64,000 nt of DNA, from contig OX387184.1 of assembly GCA_947561395.2 (NCBI GenBank), positions 2,790,001 to 2,854,000 of the forward strand, read 5' to 3'. Below the pieces are notes generated by a model. That model was not told the DNA's origin. It saw nothing but the letters and a program-made list of their open reading frames with translations, and did no database searches. Position numbers and translations under genes: made by a program. Below are positions 37,077 to 50,000 of the stretch, in pieces (the stretch's first letter is position 1; every line of letters starts with the position of its first letter). This stretch comes from Buxus sempervirens (taxonomy: Eukaryota; Streptophyta; Magnoliopsida; Buxales; Buxaceae).

Positions 37077-38050
37077 AAGGTCACGCAGCGTAGTTGTAGA
37101 ACATTGATAAATGCATAAACAATATAGCCTCTAGTCTCCATCTTAGATATTCAAATTTTCTGAAGAACGCAAAAAATTTTCAGAAAAGCTTCCATGTGCA
37201 CCTGTAAATGGCGAACAGATTGCATGATCAGATAGAAGTTACTCTTAAATGTAAATGTTACAGCTAATTGGTCTGAAGAAAGGCTTCAATTGAGTTCTGG
37301 GCTTCACTTACCAAACCGTCCGGTTTGTAAAAGGATATTGCGTTAAGCGTGATGTAGAAACGCGATTCTGCTTACCGACACATGAAGTAGCTCATGGTAT
37401 AATGACTACTGACAATAGAAAATGTTCAAGTCTTACATGCTTAAGACATTGAATATCCATTCACATTACAATCCGGACTATAATTTCATTTTGACTTGCT
37501 TCTGATAAATGCTTGATAAGTTGGAGCAACTACGCAATTAATAACATAGTGCATGTCTCCTATGGCTATGAACTTCAGGAGAGGGAGCGGGAAAATCCTA
37601 GGCCTCATTGATGGAAATATTATCCGCACATTCAGCTAACTCAATCATAGGAATTTCACGGGACGCCCAGGAGTCGATCTAAAATGCGGCAGAGAACATT
37701 TTTGCTCTCCTTATTATGCCATATAATCAAATGATCTATGGAAATAAGGTTGGTGTGCTTAAGACCGACACTGGATAAGCACATACTCACTCAATAATAG
37801 CAAGAGGAACTCTGGAAAAACACGAGAGAAACATGCGACTCCATGATCAGCTATCGCTCCAGACACACATAGGACGAAGAAAAATGTACAGATTGAAGAG
37901 AGATTCAATAAGTATAAAGAAGAAAAATATACAAATTGAAGAGAGATTCAATTAAGTATAAAGAAGAAATAAATATACAGATTGAAGAAGATTTGATTAC
38001 TTTACAAGCTACATTACAGAGTTCGCATATAACCTCATAAATTCATCGAA
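37077..38050. other. Convergent 3' flanks of LIN and NUP188
   Basis: The two genes converge here, leaving 974 bp between stop codons for both 3' untranslated regions. No gene seen. A tandem repeat (37885-38000) lies directly downstream of the NUP188 stop codon and may be transcribed in its 3' region. Confidence 0.6.
37885..38000. repeat. Tandem repeat, unit about 45-50 bp, two and a half copies
   Basis: The unit tacagattgaagagagattc..aagtataaagaagaaa..ta is repeated from 37888 to about 38000. Copies are nearly identical apart from small indels, so it is probably of variable length in populations. Confidence 0.8.
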
Positions 38051-41000
38051 TTAAGCCTCTGTCTGCAATAAGCCTGGATATATAAGGGATATTATCTGTT
38101 TCAAAGATCCCACTGACGGTCTCAAGAATGCATGCTCCTCCATAACTAAAAAAATTCCAAAAAATGAAGTATCATATTTTAAATATTTAAGCATCTATAC
38201 AGTTAATATAACGCAAAGAAAAATTCAGATAAGGCCATGAAAGTACACCAGCATCCTGTGAGGATCCATACCTTGCATCAAGGATGTAATTTGCTTTGAG
38301 AAATCTTCTACCCGTCCTAATACGGGCCTAATTCCACAAGTCTGCAACACACAAAATTCCAAGTACAGGGCCTTCTCCATTATTTTCACCAACAAGAAAC
38401 ACAATTGCTGGATCTCGGGATGAATCTGCTTCAGTTTGTTGGCCTCGCTCAGGTCAATAAGAATATAAATTGCCTGATCCTGCATCCCAGTAATGCAAAA
38501 ATTTAAAGACTTAATAAGAGGTTGTTCATTTACTTGAATGGAGAGGAGCCTGAATTTTTGAGAGACCTGGACAGTTCAGATAATTTCAGTTTCTTCTGCA
38601 ATATATGCAAAAACCAAAAATATCTATTAAAACAAGGGTAAATTACACTTACCTCCCTTGAGGTATGCTATAATTACACTTGCCTCCCTTGAGGTTTCTG
38701 AAATAACATTTTCCCCCCTTGAGATTTGTGTATGGGTCAAAATAACACTCTTTCATTGAAGTTTTCATCAAAACAATAGTGATAGTTAGTAAAATAATTT
38801 TAACTGGACAAGATTACCCCCATTTAAGTTAAATGATAGTTATGCCTTAGGCCATTAAAATTTTTGTTCTCATCTTTATGAAGGGGTAATCTTGTCCAGT
38901 TAAAATTATTTTACTAACTATCACTACTGTTTTGATGTAAACTTTAATGAAAGAGTGTTATTTTGACCCATACACAAATCTCAAGGGGGAAAGTGTTATT
39001 TTAGAAACCTCAAGGGAGGTAAGTGTAATTATAGCATACCTCAAGGGAGGTAAGTGTAATTTACCCTACCAACAACCCCCACCATGCATGTACCACCACA
39101 CCACCCCCAACACACAAACACAAAACACTAACTGGAAAACTAAGTTTTCTATCAGGATATTCCAAAAAACACTAAGGCTTCGTTTGGATGTTGAGAGAAT
39201 ACAAGAAAGAGATGTGAGAAAAGAAAGTAAAGGAAAAGTGAAGTAAAGGAAATTGAAAAGTAATTTTCTCGATATTGTTTGGATGTTATAAGAAAATTTA
39301 GTAATTTTAACTAAAAATCTAGAATTTTGTGTTTGGTTAGCAAGAAAGTTATTAGAATCTTGAATGCAATTTCTAATTATACCCTCACACGTATGCATGC
39401 CTTTGGCTTTGGGTAGTCAACCTATATCTGTTGATAGTGTTTTTTTTAATATATATATATATATATATTCCTTTTTTCTTATTGCTTACTGGATAATTAA
39501 TTGAAGAGACTAGCGCCATTGTCATCCTTGTACTTAATGTTTGTCCATTTTTTAATTTATGTTTTTTATTTAAATTTTTAAGTTTTATTTTTTATTTTTT
39601 TGTGTTTCTTATAGTTTTAATTAAAACCATTAAATTGGCTTCGTAAGTTTTTGGTCATTACAATTGTGTTATAGAGATTTGCTCGTTAGGATTAGAAATA
39701 TGGGACTGGTACATTGTGCATATATGCCTATATATGTTATTGTCCATAAAAATAGGAATCCACTCATTTTGCATTAGGTCAACATCTCATGATAGTTAGA
39801 ATAAGTCAAATGACACTTATTCTTATTTAGTTTGAAAAAATATTATTATTCTGCAACTATCAAGAATTGGGCGACTGAATCTAAATTATTTTAAAAAATT
39901 ATCACTTGAAACCAATTTCTCCAATAATAATCGTCAATAGGAGAAGGGTATTATTGGCAAATCTTTAAATCTCACTTTCTCACGACGCAGAATCCGATGC
40001 TTAGGTGCAGGAAACAAAAAGGGGCAATTTTTATCATTTTCATTCTTGAGAAATTGTGGGTCCCACAATTTCTTAGTCATCCAAACGCACTTAGGAAGCG
40101 AGAAAAGCATGTTTTCACTCACTTTCTTGTATTCTCCCGCTATCCAAACAGGGCCTAACAGTTTGGATACTTTCACTTTTTTAACTTGAAGTACAAGTTA
40201 AAACAAATAAATAAATAAATGAACAATTGCCACACCCATCCATACACTTTGTAAAATTATCAAAATACTATAAATGCCTATTGCAAGGATAACGAAGTTG
40301 ATTTTTCAATCGAGCAAATATCATGTAACTCAACTATTCCTCCAACACTCTGAAGTGATGGCATTGACCTTGACCTAGAATCATTTAATAGTGATGGTAC
40401 AGCCAATATGTATTGTTAGGTCGACTGCATCCCTGGCTGTTAACTAATTTCACATACCATACTATGTTCTGAACACAGAAGATATGCTTGATAATAGATA
40501 CAATGGCGTACCTGTAATCCATGTAGAATCTCAGGCATGGGAAGCTCAGGGAAATGTGCAAGGTCAATAAAACCAATCTCCTCAGACCTTTTAGATGCTC
40601 CTTCAGCTTGCAGACACAAGAACTTCAAAAGAAGAAAAGCAATTCTATATATCTGTATTGCAGCAACGTCAGAGAAGTATGTCTGAGGGTTTGATTCAGT
40701 ATCTCCTGTTGCTTGATCCTTGGCAAGGGTTGTAAATGCTGTACTGGAGGCAGCAGAGACCTTGGATTTAGAAACACAACCAAGAGGAAAAAGCGAAAAC
40801 CATCCATGTCTGCTGCTTATAAATGATGGTCTTCTGCTAAACTCGAGCTCCTCTTTGAGGGTTGGATGGCATAATAGAGGTGCAGTCCTGCTTGGGGATT
40901 CCCCAAGGCGCTGAGCTCCCCTGCTGATAAAGGCCAAAAGATGGATGCTTCTCTCTCGAAGCTGTGAGTCTATTTCCTTCATGGCCTTAATCCATGAGTT

Positions 41001-44000
41001 CCAGTGTTTTGCAAGCACACAGACAAGAATAAGTGTCTGCTCTGTTTCCCTAAGAAAACTCAGAGAAGATATTGTTATCTGAGTACAAATTTTTTTCTTA
41101 TCATGGTCATCAGATGGAAAATCTGCAATTCTAAGATAAGCAGAAATCATAAAACCTTTTTCAGAGAAGTAAGAAATTACACTATCCATAACATCAACAT
41201 GAGCAGAACTGTCCTCTAAAGAGTTAATCATTGCAGTTACCACAGATAATCCTAGTCCCCATATATGTTCAGGCTTTTCAACTTTGTCAGATGAGGTGGG
41301 GAAATTCTTCTCATTTTGACCATCAGACAAAATCTTCTCGTCCAATAAGAAAGAAAATAACACTTTCAGAGATGAGAAGAAGTTGACACTTAGAAGAAGC
41401 TCAGCACCTGCTCTCACTTGTGCAAGGGTCAAAAGAAACTTCAGAACCATTGGAATAGAAGTCAGAGAGTCCTTATCTTGCAATCTCTGAACAACAAACT
41501 GGAACTGGAGATGTTTCTGTATGATGGGCAGCCATGTGTTGCAGGTCAAGAAACCTTTCAGTATTAGGTTAATAGCAGCCAATGAGAGGGTAAAATACTC
41601 CAGAACTTCAACATAATTACAGAGAATGGGTAAAAGCCCCAGACTCGCAATAGCCACCTCAACAAATGATTCAGAAGATTCCATTTCTGGCCTTTGACCT
41701 AAATGTGAACTGAGGTAACTGAACTGAATTAACATGAGAATCAACAGGAGGAGGATCTTCACTGTCTGCTTAAACCCTTCAGTAGATTGCCTCATACCAC
41801 TCAACACCTGAAGACCAGTGCCAGAGGTTTTAAGGACAAGTATACAAACTCGAACAAAGAGTTGCCTGTTGACTTGTTCTGTGTGCCTTTCATGTAAAGA
41901 TCTGACAAGATGGAGGAGAAGAACAGCTTGTGCTGCAATGAAATTAAGCGTATCTTCAGAAGCATCCAAAGTGAGAAGTATTGATTCCATTTTGGTTTGC
42001 AAACATTTGCATATGTGAACTATGGATGATTCAATGAATGGCTCAGAGATCTCTCCCACAATGGATGTTTTCTTTGTCTTTGCTGGCTGTTGGTACATGA
42101 GCTCAAATTAACAAGACATGACAAGGTAAAGATAGGAAAAAGATAAGCTTCAATCAGCAGAAAAACAAAATAAAAGGTAAAGCCATGAACAAGAGCAGAT
42201 TTTCAAGGTTTATCAATGTGAAAAAGTTCAATGCTTGAGTCTTAAAAGTGATCTTTGAAACAAATACTTCTGAGAATCCACAAAAAACTGCAAGAGTTTC
42301 AGAAAAGTAAATTTGAATTTTACAAGAAAACCAAATTTACCAAACACATTAATTTTCCATTTAATCTCTAGCAATATTTCGTCGTGATACTTTATTGTTC
42401 AAAATATTAATCATTAAGATTCCTATGTTTCAAGTAAATTTTTATTTAACTTGATAAAACCACCACAAAGACAAGTCGTTCAATATATCTTTCAAGATTT
42501 GGGACAGGCAAGTAGGTATCTGAGAACTCACATTCTCCTCCATTATAGCTAAGGTAGTTAGTAAAGCCTTCAGAGCGGAAAGCTTGGAACTTGTAAGAGA
42601 TGCCATTAAATTTGCATCCTGCATATGGTGCAGCATCTTTTGGGCAATTGCTTTAGATGCTTTCCAATCAGAGTGATCCCAAAATTCTAATCCCAAATCT
42701 GCATGTAGATGCATAAGGTCAAACAAATACATATTATGAGATAGCAAGGAAAGGTCCTCATGGTGCTTCTGAAAATGAGTCTGGAAATTTTTTGACTCCA
42801 ATAGATAAAGGGAGAGCTCCTTGAATGGTCCAGGATTGATTTTACGGCCTTCAAGTTCTCCTTGTAGATGATAATAGAGGTCCTCAAGAATCAAAGTGTT
42901 CAGCTGCTTTCCTTCACTGCAATCGCAGAAAGATGATATGAGGATAGGACGGAAATACAGAACACATGATGATATGAAGTTGCAAAAGAGGTCATCTGCA
43001 TGTTAATGCCAAAACCAGTTTAGACAAGATTATAATAGTTTGAACCACAATTTGTTGGATTCAAACTAGGATCAGGATCTTCAAATCTGAAAGATCTTGG
43101 ACAGAATAATGGAGCATAACTGTTTCCAGAACTAGGGTTTGCTCCTTGGTCCAGGTCCTATTAAGTTACAGCCCAACATTTAGTTGTAACTCATGTTTGT
43201 TGTTGAGTTAGAAGAGTTTGATATGCACAAACACATGGATTGCTCCACAGATACAACCAATACTTGCATAGAAAGCTAAATTCCAAAATGACATTCAGTC
43301 ACACTCTACCTGTAACCACGCCGTGAGTATTGAGTTAACAGTTCAGAAAATCCAGGGAGGTTGCTTAACTGTAGAAGGCAAAATTGCAAGTGCAGAAGTC
43401 AGAAAGTGATCACATAAAAAAACCATTTAAATATTCTTGTAGTAAATGAGTGCTACCAAATGGAGTTCCCAAATATCTCTCGACTCAAAGTAGAGTATTT
43501 GGAGGAATCACATGTTTCAAATTCAAGAAAATACATAAATACAAAAAGCATTAGTGGCAGGAACAACCTTTCTAGACATGTCATTGATCATTTTGAGCAA
43601 TGGTAGAGATAAACTCCCAGCATCAGCAACTGCTAATTTCCCCATCACATGCAGGATAAATAAACTCGCTGCAATCTGCAAAAAACGCCAATGATGCTGA
43701 AGCTGAACTACCAAAATATTCACAATGTTTTAGATAATGATCTTGCAGGATATACCACTTATCCGAAGCAGGTAAAAGAAGGATATATTGAGAAAAATAC
43801 TAGTATTGAAAAAAAAGAAAAAGGTTTAAGAAATGAGGGAAACATGGGGAGGAAAAGTGGAGAAATTTGTGGGATGCTAATTTAATGCTGATTTAGGCAT
43901 GTTTACGTCCAAAGAGCCATGTTACTATAAAAAGGTAATAAATATTGGACAAGGAAGTGTATAGGCAAGTAAGGCATATGACGTCTTGCATATGTTATTA

Positions 44001-47000
44001 TTCAAAACTTCATATAATTCCCATTAAAAAAATATTTTTTTTTTCACAAAATTAAGAAATTACATGGAGCAACCGTGTGCAACTGAAAACCAGAAACAAA
44101 AGAAAAAGAATCCACCTATGGACACGTATATGATCTAGGTTCAAGATATTTCTTAATTTGGTCATAATTTCAGTAAAGCATAGCTCGAGACCAAGGTTCG
44201 TTGTGCGGGTTTTTGTGCCATTTTGCTAGAACTTTTCTGCTATGCCATTCGTGCCACAGGATATTCTATGAGATTCTGTTGAGAAATACCAAAAATTGAA
44301 AATTTTCCAAAATTAGAAAAAAAGAAAAAAAGAAATTTAAATAATATAAAATCCATAAAAAAATTAAAAAGATGGTTTGAAAGCCTATTAATATCTAATA
44401 CATTAAAATTAAGGAAGAAACTGGGAAAATAAATAAATAAAGAGATTTTTAAAAAACTGGGGGTTTTAATTTTAAAAACCTAGGTTTTTTTTTTAAATTT
44501 CAAAACGAAAAGCCTTCAAAATTTTTGAAAATGGAGTGCTCAACCCTATAAAAGGGTCCAAACCCTGTATCTCCCTTCTTTTTTCCCCCCGAAAGACGGC
44601 ATGACTATGTGCCATTGATTTCACCATAGTTTCCATAGAAATTCAATGGGCTCTGTTTCAGAACCCACTGAAATTGGTGAACTTTCAGTAGAATGGCAAA
44701 CAGTGCTTAGGACTATAAGCATAAAGCACCATTTGACAGAGTGAAATCGTCTACCGCAAGACCGTGTGGCAGACACTGAGCTGTGAAAGGACCCATGAAA
44801 GTGTCTTTTCACATTAAAAGATGTGAAAAAACACAGGCCATGAGATGCTGCACGTAGCAGCATCTCATGGCGGCTGCAGTGTCTGCTGCATGGTCTTGCG
44901 GCAGACGATTTCATCCCCCATTTGACCAAATGTCATCCGAATCGAGTTATGCCACATCTTTGAATATAAATCCAATAGCAATTGTGTATTGTCATTTTAT
45001 TAATCTTAGAACTTATTTAAATAAAACTCATAAAAGATAAAAATTTTGATAAAAGTTTCATGAAATAGGTTATTTATTCATGGTATATGTTTAAAAATTT
45101 AGTCATATTAACATATATACATGTATGTATGTATGTATGTATCATCTAATTGAAATATTTTGTGAACCTAGAATGTATGTTGAAAACCTACAGGTGTTTA
45201 TTTTCCCAATTTTTTTAGATTGACTTCCTAAAAACAATCAAATCCTCAATGAAGCGGATATTAATCCACTGCTTATCTAACTAAGCATGAAAGCACATAA
45301 ACCAAAAGGAAACAAAAAGGTAAAAAAAAAAAAAAAGAGGAATTACTCCACTGCATATGTAACATCTCTTCTTCTTTTTTTTTCCTTCTAAAATACTTTT
45401 CCCATGTTATTTCATAAAAGAACCCCTTACAAATATCTGTACTTGTTCTCAGGGCTTTCAACTCAATCATCAAATAATATGAAAGTCCTTGGAAAAACTA
45501 GCAAATATTAAAAATTATCCTTAAGCCCAGGTTAATAAGTGAGTTATACAAAATTTTTAAATTTGGAATTTGGATGCTTCTTGCACTAAATGACGGAAAT
45601 CTCTCTTATTTTAGTTGATCTATCCCCTTAAGTTAAAAACATTGCAACATGAGGATAAATGACGAATATGAGATATCCAAAGATGTTTGGTAAATTCAAT
45701 TTCTTCCTTTTGTTTAAAGTTAGAATTTGGGCGAAGGCATTATATCGAGAGCCATATCATGATATAACGGAACAAATTGAACCATAAATATACATAATAT
45801 TATTTTTATTTATCACTGTCCTAACTTGGGAATGCTTCACTACAAGATACAATCCTTGTTTAAGTTGCAAAATCTTCCCCAAAAATATTCAGCTCAGATT
45901 GGCTTCACTTTAGATCACTGAGATTGTTCAATCTGTATTAGATTGGGTAAAACCACAACACATTGGCCAAAAATTTTGACTAGATAAAAGACTGATGTGA
46001 AACCTGAATCGCAGAAAATGCTAAAATTTCAACAACACACTCCAATTGTTTCTATTTTTGTTAATACTTACTGGCAACAAGTCTCTATTAATTTTAATAT
46101 CCCCGCCTGTGACTTTAAACCTTAAGCCATCGACTGAGCCACATCAAAACAGGTAGGGGTTGGCAACATGAATCCAGTTCCCCTGTCCAAGTCTATCCAA
46201 AACCCTTGCATAACGTTTAAACTACATGTGAAAAAACATCAAAAATTTTTATCCAAACAAGTAGGGGTTGGAAACATGAATCCTGTTACCCTGTCCAAGT
46301 CTATCAAGAAACACAATATGTAGTAAAGTTATGTGTACCCAACTCATTTTTTACTGACTCCATCCAATTCCCCTTTGGCCTTCCTTTAGCCCTTTAGATT
46401 CTTCAATATACATCCCCCCGCATGTTTCTACAAGTGCCTCCCAATATTTTATATGCTTGAAACATCTTAATACACTCCTATTGGGGCTACTTCTGCATAC
46501 TCAGATATGTTCTTTACTCGATCTTTCTAGTCTTTCCACATATCTATCTAAACACCTCATCTCAACTAAAGCATATATTCACATGAATATGTTACCTCTT
46601 TGTTAAATAACATTCTGCTCTATATCATCGAAGCCCAAAAGTTATCTTATAAAACGAATGCAAGAATCCATTCCCTGCATATAAATATAGTGATTTTTAA
46701 ACCCAAATTATCATCTAAATCGTGTGCAGGGAGCCAAAAGCTGCCCATTATTTCAGTAAGTAAAAGCTGTTGAACAATGATATCAAATGATTATCATCTC
46801 TATTTTGTGTGGGGAACACAATTTATCAAAAACAGGTTACTCCAAATTACAGTTCATCCAAACATATGAGAAATGGGCATTAATTGTACATAAATATATC
46901 AAACAAGATCAAAATTGCATGGTGCCTAAATCACCATGATGTGTAAATGATCTCCGTGAGATAAGAAGGGTACATAAGATAAGGGGCGCTAGAAAGGAAA

Positions 47001-50000
47001 AAGGAATTCACCTTTGCACAACGATATATTTCACCATCATTTTCACAAGATGTGTATGACTTGATCAAGTTCGCCACAATTGAGCCCTCACACAAGTTTG
47101 ACAAAATATCCTTAAAATCAGGTAGACCTGTAGATATCACTTTGTCAGTACCCGCTGCATTTTCTTGTCTCCCTTCAGATGGTTCAGATACCTGCTTTAC
47201 AAGCAATTCATCTTGTATTTGTCTTTTCTGCAAGAATATTTCATATGCCATTATTTCGAGTACGGCTGATTGACATTGATATGTGTATGATAAGCTTAAA
47301 ATCTCCTTTCCGGTGTGATTTAGAAGAGGAGCTCGCTTTGTAGTAACTGCCAAAATAGACGACAAATGTTTCCAGAACACATTAGAGTTTCGAAGCAACC
47401 CCAAAATCTCTGCATACTGAGTAGCCCTTTGCCATAGTGCCTTGACGAACTTGAGGACATTCAACAGTAACTGAGGATTTCTGGAAATATGAAAAAATCA
47501 TAAAATTAAGATGTTAACAAACGATATAAACCAGTAAGAAGTGACAAACAGCTTTAATAATTAAAAATTGAAGAAATTTGCGGGAAAAGCAAAGGGTTTA
47601 ATAGTCAGACTAAGAAGAAATACCCCCAACGTAATATACCTCTGAATAAGATCTTCACATCTTTCAAGATAGAGAAGCAATAAATCTATCATACTTGCTT
47701 TCTTGGATCTCAATGACCCAAAATAACTTTCCACTTTTCGTCTCGTGCTGCTAGCAATACTATGCGGGACCTCCATAATTTCCTTAATGGCTAAAATAGA
47801 ATTAAGAAAGGCAGGCTGCAACAACTCATCCATCAACATAGCAATGAGGCCGGGAAAAAGGCTAAAAAAATAATATTTAGTGAAGAAATTAAACGTAATA
47901 TATAAAAATCCACTTGATTTTATTTAAACGAGGTAGCTATTCTTTTAATATAAATAAATTCGTCAAGTGAAGAAATTGACAATGCATGATTCTTTTAAAG
48001 ATACAGATGGATGAACATAGTGACTGAACTTTGACATCTCTAAAAAAATCCAAAATACAACATCATACATTGGAAACTGATTACTGATGGCATCAGGGGA
48101 ATGAGCTCAAAGAACACTAAAATTGTAACTTCAGCTTCTGCTGTTGGCCATTTAAGCAAAAGGTATTTTAAATAATCACAGTTCAGAAAACAAACCTGAT
48201 GACTCGCTGCAGAAGTAAGAAGTTGAAGTACAGCAATAATAAGATCTTCTCCATATGGGGTTTCTTCAGATATTATGTCACATATGGCATTCCTTAAATC
48301 TGTAATCTGAGGACAAGTAGTTGGCAGTAAATCATACTAGAATCAACTGATTTAGCTGCTCATAACAAGCTAAGATATGGGAAATAGGGAATCATCAAAA
48401 AAACATGGTAGTTATGCCATACCTGTGCATCATCTGGCACAAAGCATACATTTCCAAATAAATATGATGGTGAATTGTCAGCCGTAATGCATAACATAGA
48501 AAGTACTCTAGCAGCAGCCTCTTGTATTGCCTACATACACAACTCACCAGTATTGATAAGAAAAGACTTCACCGATAATATTTCATAATTACATACTCCA
48601 AGTATAACCTGGATTATAATTTGTGAAGCAAGGAAAGGACAAAGGTCCAAGCTGACTGACTCATGGAAAAATAAAATAAGCATGTAAACACAAATCTCCA
48701 TTAAATGAACATACAGACACACACACACACACACACACACATAACAAAGGAAACCAGGAAATAAATAATATCAAGCAATAAGCATATGAAAACCTTTATA
48801 ATAAAATAGGGATAAACAAGAGTGAAAAGTTTGTCTGCAAAGTTATTAAAATTAGAGGAAGGCAGGAATTTAAATCGCGTTAGGTGTGATAAAGTGGAAA
48901 CCAGAAAGTCCTAATAAAAGGAAAATACAAATTTGTGAGCAACTTCAATTTATGTGAGGATACCACCACTTCAGAAAGAAGAAAACTATTATATTTTTAT
49001 GAATAGGGTAACATAACCGGAGCGGTCAAACAAGGATAGCACTAAAGTAGGGAACATATCTACTAGAAATAAAATATAAATGATATGAAAATAGGGAACA
49101 TATCTACTAGAAATAAAATATAAATGCATGTATGGTTTTAAATTCTAGCTTTGTGGAAATTTTTTCACCTTCAAAATATGAAAATTTTTGGGGAATTTAG
49201 CCACTTCACAAATTTTCCTACAAAAATGTATTAAGAAGTTTAAAGATCATCATCATCATCACCACCACCAGAAGCCAGTTCCCACTAAAGTGAGGTCGGC
49301 CACACAAATCTTCTCTCTTCTTCCTGCTCTATAAAAAATTGTATCTTTAGTTAATCTACGTTTTTATAAGTCTTGTTTTATACATTCCATCCATGTCTTT
49401 TTACGTTTGCCTCTTACTCACTTAGGCCCTTCAATATGCATACTCTCACTTTCTTACAGGTGAATCTCTTGGTCTCCGACCAAACCACCTTAATCTACTC
49501 TCCTCCATTATATCCCCAATGCATGCTATGCCTAACCATTTTCGAATGTCTTCATTTCTTATTTTGTCTTTATTTGTTTTGCCACAAGTCCATCATAGCA
49601 TCTTCATCTCAATAATACTCATCTTCTAAACATGTTGATTCTTTCAACCTAACATTCTGCACCATACAACATAGTTGGTCTAATTGATGTCTTATAGAAC
49701 TTACCCATTAATTTAAGTGGAACACGCTTGTTACAAAAAACCCTAGAAGCACCTTTCCACTTAAGCCAACAAGCTCTAATCCTAAGTATAACATCTTCAT
49801 CAGTTTCTCCATATTTTTGTACCATTGATCCAAGATATTTTTACTTATTACATAAAGGGATATCCTGATGGTCAATCCTAATAGTTTCATTATTTATACT
49901 GTTATTTGTATTAAAAGGTCATTTCATATATTCAGTTTTCGCATGGCATATTTTGAACCATTAATAATCTAGGAGGTGATGCAATGTATTTTCGCATTAT

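Noticed and set aside
37884-38000. Tandem repeat considered as a CRISPR-like array
   Set aside because: Units are directly adjacent with no unique spacers, and the DNA is from a plant nucleus.
47816-47861. Longer version of NUP188 exon 47640-47815 starting at TTTTTTTAG
   Set aside because: That acceptor gives the wrong phase with the preceding exon. The acceptor TTGCAG at 47816 gives a phase match and the family-like [12 protein letters not shown] start.
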